Below the pieces are notes generated by a model, which was not told where the DNA came from, did no database searches, and saw only the letters and a program-made list of their open reading frames with translations. The position numbers and the translations under genes are program-made. Positions 1 to 5,128 of a DNA stretch of 5,128 nt are shown here, piece by piece. Position 1 is the first letter of the stretch, and every line of letters starts with the position of its first letter. The DNA is from Phycisphaerales bacterium (GTDB taxonomy: Bacteria > Planctomycetota > Phycisphaerae > Phycisphaerales > UBA1924): positions 1-5,128 of the forward strand of contig JAUXUZ010000050.1 in the NCBI GenBank assembly GCA_030680655.1, in the 5' to 3' direction.

Positions 1-156
1 GTTATCCAAACCTGCCGGAAACCCGTTTTCACGAGCACACCGAGCGGGGCCACTACAGTAGCGGCCACCCTCCATCGGTCAAATGATCCTCTGGCCTAAG
101 CCCCCTTTCCCGCCTAGAATCTTGACCTACCTCTTCTACAAGCACTTTGCCCCACT

Positions 157-186
157 TCCGCATTCCCAAATCCGCAATCCGCATTC
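157..186 (+). repeat. Short direct repeat in the rpmE leader
   Basis: TCCGCATTC occurs at 157-165 and again at 178-186, with a partial copy TCCGCAA at 171-177 between them. The repeats end just before the ribosome binding site. This may be a small slippage-type expansion, or a site in the leader mRNA where a ribosomal protein could bind. Nothing in the sequence decides between these. Confidence 0.5.
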
Positions 187-188
187 TC

Positions 189-194
189 AGGAAG
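189..194 (+). promoter_or_regulatory. Ribosome binding site of rpmE
   Basis: AGGAAG lies 6 bases before the ATG at 201. It supports that start over the earlier in-frame ATG at 147, which would add 18 residues not found in the L31 family. The contrast with metH, which lacks such a site, is notable. Confidence 0.7.
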
Positions 195-200
195 ATCCCC

Positions 201-455
201 ATGAAGGGCAAGACGCACCCCAAGTACTTCAACGACTGCAAAGTCTTCCACAACGGCGTGCAGGTCATGACCGTGGGCGCCACCGTGCCCGAGCTGCACG
301 TTGAAGTCTGGTCCGGCTCGCACCCGTTTTTCACGGGCAAAAACGTGCTTGTTGACGCCGCGGGCCGCATCGAGAAGTTCCAGAAGAAGTTCCAGGGCAA
401 CTACTTCGCCGGCAAGAAGGACGGCAAGGCCGAGGCCGCCGAAGCCAAGAAGTAA
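201..455 (+). CDS. rpmE: 50S ribosomal protein bL31, zinc-free (C-) form
   Basis: The 84-residue product is bL31, a small protein of the large ribosomal subunit at the intersubunit bridge with the 30S head. Diagnostic parts are the N-terminal MKGKTHPKY (family: HPKY), the sST/aTVpEL core near residues 25-35, and HPFFTGK at 41-47 followed by a basic GRIEKFQKKF helix. Aligned without gaps to E. coli L31, the four zinc ligands Cys16, Cys18, Cys37 and Cys40 are Phe16, Asn18, Trp37 and Ser40. One cysteine remains, at 13, so the protein cannot form the usual zinc site. The overall sequence still follows the RpmE type rather than the shorter-looped type B (YkgM/RpmE2) pattern. The C-terminus carries an Ala/Lys/Glu-rich tail (about 70-84) beyond the E. 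coli end. The start at 201 is backed by a Shine-Dalgarno site and by family length. A strong terminator follows at 530-560, so the gene seems to be transcribed alone or as the last gene of a unit. Confidence 0.95.
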   Translation: MKGKTHPKYFNDCKVFHNGVQVMTVGATVPELHVEVWSGSHPFFTGKNVLVDAAGRIEKFQKKFQGNYFAGKKDGKAEAAEAKK

Positions 456-529
456 CGACTTCTCTCCCCTGCCACGCGCCAAGGCGCTCGCTCGCGAAAC
501 TGGTCTCACACGACGAGTTTGTTCACCCC

Positions 530-560
530 CAACGCCGCGGCCTCCGCGGCGTTGTTCTTT
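530..560 (+). terminator. Rho-independent terminator after rpmE
   Basis: An 11-bp perfect stem, CAACGCCGCGG at 530-540 with CCGCGGCGTTG at 544-554, closes a 3-base CCT loop and is followed directly by TTCTTT (555-560). It sits 75 bases after the rpmE stop codon and ahead of the metH promoter, so it should separate the two transcripts. On the opposite strand no T-run follows, so it works in the + direction only. Confidence 0.88.
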
Positions 561-634
561 GCCCCACCACTCATGGCCCCCACTCTCCCCCTCTGGACAC
601 ACCCTTTCACCCCGTGGGCCGAAATACCCGATCC

Positions 635-662
635 TTGCCCAGCCTCACATTCATGGTACAAT
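635..662 (+). promoter_or_regulatory. Predicted sigma-70-type promoter of metH
   Basis: TTGCCC (635-640) and TACAAT (657-662) are separated by 16 bases and match the -35 and -10 consensus in four and five of six positions. Transcription would start near 669, giving a leader of about 90 bases before the metH ATG. The site lies after the rpmE terminator, which fits an independent metH transcript. I see no cobalamin, SAM or SAH riboswitch consensus, and the predicted leader is too short for a cobalamin riboswitch. Confidence 0.55.
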
Positions 663-666
663 GCTC

Positions 667-693
667 CCGTTCATCCGCATGAACGGATGGTTC
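667..693 (+). promoter_or_regulatory. Nested inverted repeats at the metH transcription start
   Basis: CCGTTCAT (667-674) and ATGAACGG (679-686) form a perfect 8-bp inverted repeat around a CCGC loop. A second, overlapping repeat pairs CATCCG (672-677) with CGGATG (684-689). A third pairs GAAC (681-684) with GTTC (690-693). The same bases take part in more than one pairing, so only one hairpin can form at a time. The site overlaps the predicted transcription start, so it could be a DNA operator for a dimeric repressor or a structured 5' end of the mRNA. The sequence does not match the MetJ box as I know it. Confidence 0.5.
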
Positions 694-760
694 TGACCTC
701 TCCCTCCAACCAACCCGCTCCCTGCGATGTGCCACCTAGCACCCGTCCAGAACAGCCACC

Positions 761-3700
761 ATGCCCAGTTCCTTCCATCAGCATGCCTCCCGGCGCATCC
801 TCGTCATCGACGGCGCGATGGGCACGAGCATCTATGCCCACAACCCACCGCTCTCGGTCGAGAAGGACTACTGCGGCTGCGAGAACTGCACCGACATCCT
901 CGTCCGGTCGCGTCCCGATGTCATTCAGCAGATCCACGAGTCGTTCCTGGCCGTGGGTGCCGACGCCGTGGAGACCGACACCTTCGGGTCGAACAAGCTG
1001 GTGCTGGGCGAGTTTGGCCTGACGGCCGAGACGCGCTCGCTGAACAAGATGGCCGCGGAGCTTGCGCGCGCGGCGTGCGCGAAGTTCACGACGTCCGACA
1101 AGCCGCGGTTTGTGCTGGGGAGCATGGGCCCGGGGACGAAGCTCGTCACGCTGGGGAACACCCACTGGGACGAGATGTTCGACAGCTACCGCGAGCAGGC
1201 CCGCGGGCTTCTCGACGGCGGGGTGGATGCGTTCATCATCGAGACGTGCCAGGACCTGCTGCAGGTCAAGTGCGCGATCGACGCTGTGCTCGAGGCGCTC
1301 AAGGAGCGCAACAAGGACACGCGCGACGTGCCGATCATGGTGTCGGTCACCATCGAGACGACCGGCACGATGCTGCTGGGCACATCGATCGAGGGCGCAG
1401 TCACCGCGCTGAGCGGCTTCCCAATCATGTCGCTGGGGCTCAATTGCGCCACCGGCCCCGCGGAGATGACCGAGCACGTGCACTACCTCGGCAAGCACTG
1501 GGGTGTGGGGGGCTACAGCGGCGAGGCACGCGCGGTGAGTGTGATCCCCAACGCAGGCCTGCCAGCGCTGGTGAACGGCAAGACCGAGTATCCGCTGGGG
1601 CCCGTGCCGTTCGCCGAGGCGATGCTGCGGTTTGTAAGGCAGGACGGCGTCGGGATCGTCGGCGGCTGCTGCGGCACAACGCCCGAGCACATCGCGCAGC
1701 TGGTCAAGGCCCTGGAGTCGGGCGGGCTGAGCGCGCCGGTGAAGGTGGACATGCGTGCGCCCAAGCCGGGCGTGACGAGCCTCTACGCGCCGACGGACTA
1801 CCGGCAGGACAACTCGCTGCTGATCATCGGCGAGCGGATGAACTCGTCGGGCAGCCGCAAGTTCAAGCAGCTGCTGGAGGCTGAGGACTGGGACGGCATC
1901 GTGAGCCTGGCGCGCGAGCAGGTGCGGCACGACTCGGCGCATGTGCTGGATGTGAACGTGGACTACGCGGGGCGCGACAACGCGAAGGACATGGCGGAAG
2001 TGGTGAAGCGCGTGGTGCGGCAGGTAGATGCGCCGCTGATGCTCGACAGCACGCAGCTGGCGACGATCGAGGCGGGACTCAAGCACGCGCCGGGCAAGTG
2101 CATCATCAACTCAGGCAACTTTGAGGACGGAGAGCACAAGTTCGACCAGATCTGCCAGATGGCGAAGGCGTACGGCGCAGCGCTGGTCATCGGGTCGATC
2201 GATGAGGACAAAGAGGCCTCGATGGCGCGCACCGCCGACCGCAAGCTGGCGATCGCGCAGCGGGCGTTTGACCGCGCGACGAGGGTGCACGGCATGGCGC
2301 CGGCGGACTTGATGTTTGACCCGCTGGTGCTGCCGATCAGCACGGGCATGGAGAGCGACCGGCGCTCGGCCCTGGAGACGATCGAAGGTGTGCGGCGCAT
2401 CAGCGCCGCGATGCCCGAGTGCCAGACGACGGTGGGCCTCAGCAACGTGTCGTTCGGCCTCAAGCCCGCGGCCCGCACGGTGCTCAACAGCGTCTTTCTG
2501 CACGAGCTGCGCGAGGCGGGGCTCACCAGCGCGATCCTGCACTTCTCGAAGATCCTGCCCAGGAACAAGATCCCGCAGGAGCAGTGGGATGCGGCGATCG
2601 AGCTGGTCTACGACCGGCGCAGCCCGGGCGTCGACCCGCTCTCGAAGTTCATCGAACTGTTCAAGGATGTCGAGGGTGGCGCGGCTGTCAAGAAGGAAAT
2701 GAAGCTGCTCTCGCTCGAAGAGCAGCTCGCGGCCCACATCGTTGACGGCGAGAAAGAAGGCCTGACGGCGACGCTCGACACCGCGCTCAAGAAGTACAAG
2801 CCGCTGGACATCATCAACGACCACCTGCTGGGCGGCATGAAGACGGTGGGCGAGCTGTTCGGCTCGGGGCAGATGCAGCTGCCGTTTGTGCTGCAGTCGG
2901 CCGAGGTGATGAAGATGGCGGTGTCGTACCTCGAGCCGCTGATGGAGAAGCTCGAAGGAGGCACGAAGGGGAAGATCGTGCTCGCCACGGTGAAGGGTGA
3001 CGTTCACGACATCGGCAAGAACCTGGTTGACATCATCTTGAGCAACAACGGGTACACGGTGTTCAACATCGGCATCAAGCAGCCGATCGCGGAGATCGTC
3101 AAGGCCGCGAAGGAGCACAAGGCCGACGCGATCGGGATGAGCGGCCTGCTGGTCAAGAGCGTGAACGTGATGGAGGAGAACCTGGCGGAGCTGAACGCGC
3201 TGTCGATCGACACGCCGGTGCTGCTGGGCGGCGCTGCGCTCACGCGGCACTACTGCGAGGGGCACCTGCGCAGCGGCTACAAAGGAAAGGTCTTCTACGG
3301 CAAGGACGCGTTCGAGGGTCTGCGGACGATGGACTGCCTGATGGCCGGACAGACGGCCACCCTCGACAGCGAGATCAGCGAGCGGCTGCAGAAGCGCACC
3401 GCGGCGGAAGAGGTCGTCGCCCGCTCACGCGCCGAGTCGGGCAAGCGGATGGAGGCGTTTGAAACGGCAAAGCGCGAGGGTGGAGTCGGGGTGCTTGAAG
3501 AGGGCACCGGTCGGAGACACGGTGCCACCCAGGAGAAGTCGGAGGTGCGGACCGATGTTTCTGTGCCGCGGGCGCCGTTCTGGGGCTCTCGCGTCGCTGA
3601 GGGGATCGACCTCGAACAGGTCTACCCGTTCATCAATAAGGTGGCGCTCTACCGCGGCCAGTGGCAGTTCAAGCAGGGGGCGATGAGCGACGACGACTTC

Positions 3701-4357
3701 GAGGCGCAGCTAGAGGACACGGTCGGGCCGATCTTCACGCGGCTCAAGGAGCGGTGCGCCGCCGAGACGATCCTGGCGCCAGCGGTGGTCTACGGCTACT
3801 TCCCGTGCAACAGCGAAGGGAACGACCTGATCGTCTACGACGCCGACGACCACGCGCGCGAGATCGAGCGGTTCAGCTTCCCGCGGCAGGCGTCGCGCAA
3901 GCGGCTCTGCATCAGCGACTACTTCAAGGACGTCACCACCGGTGTGAAGGACGTTCTCGCCCTCACCTGCGTGACGGTCGGCAAGCGTGCGACCGAGGCG
4001 GCGCAGGAGCTCTACAAGGCGAACAACTACAGCGAGTACCTTTACCTGCACGGCATGGGCGTTGAGACTGCCGAGGGCCTCGCCGAGATGTGGCACAAGC
4101 GCGTGCGCCAGGAGTTGGGGATCGGCAACGAGGATGCGCCGCGGGTCAAGGACCTCTTCACGCAGAAGTACCGCGGCTCACGCTACTCGTTCGGCTACCC
4201 GGCGTGCCCGGACATGAGCGACCAGGAGAAGCTCTTCCGCCTGCTCAAGCCCGAGCGGATCGGGTGCGTGCTGACGGAGAACTGGCAGATCGACCCGGAG
4301 CAGAGTACGAGTGCGATTGTGGTGCATCATCCTGAGGCGAAGTACTTCAATGTGTGA
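761..4357 (+). CDS. metH: Cobalamin-dependent methionine synthase, full length
   Basis: This 1198-residue cytoplasmic enzyme (EC 2.1.1.13) moves a methyl group from 5-methyltetrahydrofolate via cob(I)alamin to homocysteine, giving methionine and tetrahydrofolate. The modules appear in the canonical order. The homocysteine-binding barrel spans about 11-325, with zinc ligands Cys229 (GLNCATGP) and Cys303-Cys304 (GGCCGTTPEH). The folate barrel spans about 352-615 (IGERMN at 356-361, DVNVD motif). The four-helix cap spans about 651-735. The Rossmann cobalamin domain spans about 738-870, with D747-V-H749-D-I-G752 placing His749 as the lower cobalt ligand, then SGLLVKS and LLGGAA. A linker of about 75 residues leads to the SAM-binding reactivation domain (about 945-1198), with R1141-xxx-GYPACP (1145-1150). 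The E. coli enzyme has 1227 residues; this one lacks its C-terminal tail of about 35. The ATG at 761 is the first in frame after a stop at 737-739 and fits the family N-terminus, though no Shine-Dalgarno site precedes it. Asn959 sits where E. coli has Asp946, by my hand alignment. Confidence 0.97.
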   Translation: MPSSFHQHASRRILVIDGAMGTSIYAHNPPLSVEKDYCGCENCTDILVRSRPDVIQQIHESFLAVGADAVETDTFGSNKLVLGEFGLTAETRSLNKMAAELARAACAKFTTSDKPRFVLGSMGPGTKLVTLGNTHWDEMFDSYREQARGLLDGGVDAFIIETCQDLLQVKCAIDAVLEALKERNKDTRDVPIMVSVTIETTGTMLLGTSIEGAVTALSGFPIMSLGLNCATGPAEMTEHVHYLGKHWGVGGYSGEARAVSVIPNAGLPALVNGKTEYPLGPVPFAEAMLRFVRQDGVGIVGGCCGTTPEHIAQLVKALESGGLSAPVKVDMRAPKPGVTSLYAPTDYRQDNSLLIIGERMNSSGSRKFKQLLEAEDWDGIVSLAREQVRHDSAHVLDVNVDYAGRDNAKDMAEVVKRVVRQVDAPLMLDSTQLATIEAGLKHAPGKCIINSGNFEDGEHKFDQICQMAKAYGAALVIGSIDEDKEASMARTADRKLAIAQRAFDRATRVHGMAPADLMFDPLVLPISTGMESDRRSALETIEGVRRISAAMPECQTTVGLSNVSFGLKPAARTVLNSVFLHELREAGLTSAILHFSKILPRNKIPQEQWDAAIELVYDRRSPGVDPLSKFIELFKDVEGGAAVKKEMKLLSLEEQLAAHIVDGEKEGLTATLDTALKKYKPLDIINDHLLGGMKTVGELFGSGQMQLPFVLQSAEVMKMAVSYLEPLMEKLEGGTKGKIVLATVKGDVHDIGKNLVDIILSNNGYTVFNIGIKQPIAEIVKAAKEHKADAIGMSGLLVKSVNVMEENLAELNALSIDTPVLLGGAALTRHYCEGHLRSGYKGKVFYGKDAFEGLRTMDCLMAGQTATLDSEISERLQKRTAAEEVVARSRAESGKRMEAFETAKREGGVGVLEEGTGRRHGATQEKSEVRTDVSVPRAPFWGSRVAEGIDLEQVYPFINKVALYRGQWQFKQGAMSDDDFEAQLEDTVGPIFTRLKERCAAETILAPAVVYGYFPCNSEGNDLIVYDADDHAREIERFSFPRQASRKRLCISDYFKDVTTGVKDVLALTCVTVGKRATEAAQELYKANNYSEYLYLHGMGVETAEGLAEMWHKRVRQELGIGNEDAPRVKDLFTQKYRGSRYSFGYPACPDMSDQEKLFRLLKPERIGCVLTENWQIDPEQSTSAIVVHHPEAKYFNV
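3503..3526 (+). repeat. Palindromic element inside the metH linker
   Basis: GGCACCGGTC (3503-3512) pairs with GAC (3516-3518) and CGGTGCC (3520-3526), leaving a 3-base GGA loop and one bulged A at 3519. That is a 10-bp GC-rich stem. It encodes GTGRRHGA (residues 915-922) in frame, in the linker between the cobalamin and reactivation domains, where extra residues are tolerated. Its compact REP-like form suggests a small dispersed repeat that landed in coding DNA, but only one copy is seen here. Confidence 0.5.
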
Positions 4358-4445
4358 CTAGGATCGTTCGCCTGGGTGAGAGAGCGTGCGCGTAGCGCGG
4401 TCCTGCGATTCAAGGGCATCGCGCTCGTGCTTGCGCCCGAGGCTC
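4358..4445. other. Convergent gap between metH and the DUF4375 gene
   Basis: The two genes end facing each other across 88 bases. No hairpin with a following T-run is visible for either strand. The only pairings are short, such as GCGAT with ATCGC in the middle of the gap. Termination here may depend on Rho or on read-through into the opposing gene. Confidence 0.5.
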
Positions 4446-5128
4446 TTATTCGAAGTGCTCCCTGTTGGCGAGTATGTAGCGGTAGATGAGGGCCCATCGC
4501 CTGTCGCCGTCCTTGTAGAACTCAGAGGTCTCGTCCTTCCATGGGTCATCGAGCTTCTGATGCAGCGCTGCTACCGCCTCGTTGTAGTCTTCTAGAGGCG
4601 GCCCTTCCGGACCAAACTTTTCAACCGAAGTCTTCATAATCGCGTGGGTGTGGGCGGCCCCCACGGCTTTCAGGGCGTCGAGCGTGAGGAACCAATCCTC
4701 ACCGTATCCGTTGGTGAAGAACTGCGAGATCCCGCCGTTCTCGACCTGCACGATGAGGTGCGACAACAGCACAACGTGACGTACCGGATCGGAGACGTTG
4801 TCGATTCCCAGCTTGTCGGCCTGCTGGAGCGCGAATTCCCACGGGTCAACAAGGCCGTTGATCGTACATTCTGCCCGCGCTACAGCCTCGCACACATCGG
4901 GCGAAGCGGAGCGAGCGTTCCGCGTCATCACCTCGGCCAGGAGTGGAGACCGCTGATCGGCGAGGAGCCTGACAACCTGCTCGATCTCTCTGAGGTTTAG
5001 GTACACGGCTGGAGCCTTCTCTGGCTCGGCCATCAGTTTCGCCACGATCTCTGGTGGAATCGCGATCCCGTTCTTTCCCAACGCTTCGATCAGATCAGGC
5101 GCGTCGCGGTTCTCAACGGAGATGAGGC
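4446..5128 (-). CDS. DUF4375 (DMP19-like) domain protein, 5' end missing
   Basis: The reading frame ends with TAA at 4448-4446 and stays open to the right edge, giving at least 226 residues. A TTG at 5081-5079 is a possible start, but the 15 codons upstream read well as protein (LISVENRDAPDLIEA) and hold no ATG, so the true start is probably outside the window. The C-terminal 130 or so residues match DUF4375, now linked to DMP19 of Neisseria, a dimeric DNA mimic that binds a transcription factor. Hallmarks are a VVLLSHLIVQVENGGISQFFTN stretch given here by its key residues: ENGG (codons at 4742-4731) and FFTN (4721-4710), then LDALKAVGA, and a final SEFYK...YRYILANREHF. By hand count this part has about 23 Asp/Glu against 12 Lys/Arg, so it is acidic, as a DNA mimic would be, but function cannot be transferred from that alone. 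The N-terminal part of about 90 residues is not one I recognise. GC is 55-63% in four rows sampled, below a metH row at 70%. No signal peptide or membrane segment is visible in the part seen. Confidence 0.8.
   Translation of the reverse strand, partial: LISVENRDAPDLIEALGKNGIAIPPEIVAKLMAEPEKAPAVYLNLREIEQVVRLLADQRSPLLAEVMTRNARSASPDVCEAVARAECTINGLVDPWEFALQQADKLGIDNVSDPVRHVVLLSHLIVQVENGGISQFFTNGYGEDWFLTLDALKAVGAAHTHAIMKTSVEKFGPEGPPLEDYNEAVAALHQKLDDPWKDETSEFYKDGDRRWALIYRYILANREHFE

Larger units (their letters stand above)
1..200. other. Left flank and rpmE leader, no assignable gene
   Basis: I cannot assign a gene to this stretch. A + strand frame is open from the left edge to a TGA at 84-86, and another to a TAA at 97-99. 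A - strand frame opens at an ATG at 75-73 and runs off the edge. None gives a peptide I recognise, so any of them could be the end or start of a neighbour or plain noise. TAGAAT at 115-120 resembles a -10 box and would give a leader of about 74 bases before rpmE, but the matching -35 region (around TGGCCT, 92-97) is poor. TTGACC at 122-127 looks like a -35 box but has no good -10 partner 16-18 bases downstream. Confidence 0.4.

Noticed and set aside
3..86. Possible 3' end of an upstream + strand gene (27 codons open from the edge to TGA)
   Set aside because: The peptide is unrecognised, and a second + frame (to 99) and a - frame (75-1) are also open to the edge. GC at third positions does not separate them clearly.
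122..142. TTGACC with TACAAG as an rpmE promoter
   Set aside because: The spacing is only 9 bases, far too short for a sigma-70 promoter.
615..641. TGGGC/GCCCA inverted repeat before metH
   Set aside because: It has a 5-bp stem with a 17-base loop and overlaps the -35 region, so it is likely chance in GC-rich DNA.
561..760. Cobalamin, SAM or SAH riboswitch before metH
   Set aside because: I find no B12-box-like or SAM/SAH core sequence, and the predicted leader of about 90 bases is too short for a cobalamin riboswitch.
671..2086. Long - strand open frame of 471 codons opposite metH
   Set aside because: It lies antisense to the 5' part of metH, is rich in Arg/His/Ala as expected for the complement of GC-rich codons, and shows no domain. 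A similar 384-codon frame at 2111-3265 is rejected for the same reason.
4403..4422. GCGAT/ATCGC hairpin as a terminator between the convergent genes
   Set aside because: The stem is only 5 bp with a long loop and no T-run on either strand.

Overview
This 5.1 kb window comes from a high-GC bacterial chromosome. It carries two housekeeping genes on the + strand, rpmE and metH, and the 3' part of an accessory gene on the - strand. No RNA gene, CRISPR array, insertion sequence or phage gene is visible. The cysteine-poor L31, the MetH subtype (GCENCTDIL near the N-terminus, FIN...RGQWQF at the start of the activation domain) and the weak ribosome binding sites recall Planctomycetota, perhaps Phycisphaerae. 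That placement is inferred from memory of these families and is not proven by the window.

Layout: positions 1-200 are flank and leader with no gene I can assign. Positions 201-455 encode ribosomal protein bL31 (84 aa), which has lost all four zinc-binding cysteines. An 11-bp GC-rich hairpin followed by a T-rich run (530-560) closes that transcript. A sigma-70-like promoter (635-662) follows, and directly downstream is a compact nest of overlapping inverted repeats (667-693) at the predicted transcription start. Next is a complete, full-length cobalamin-dependent methionine synthase (761-4357, 1198 aa) with all modules: homocysteine, folate, cap, cobalamin and SAM/reactivation. A near-perfect palindrome (3503-3526) lies in the coding sequence for its last interdomain linker. 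After an 88-base convergent gap, a DUF4375/DMP19-like protein is encoded on the - strand and runs off the right edge.

The genes do not form a shared pathway. The terminator and separate promoter suggest that rpmE and metH are transcribed independently, and the third gene is convergent and lower in GC. MetH makes methionine and regenerates tetrahydrofolate from methyl-tetrahydrofolate. L31 is a structural part of the 50S subunit. The role of the DUF4375 protein is unknown. I see no clearly new multi-gene system. The most interesting signals are the switch-like hairpin nest before metH and the palindrome embedded in the metH linker.
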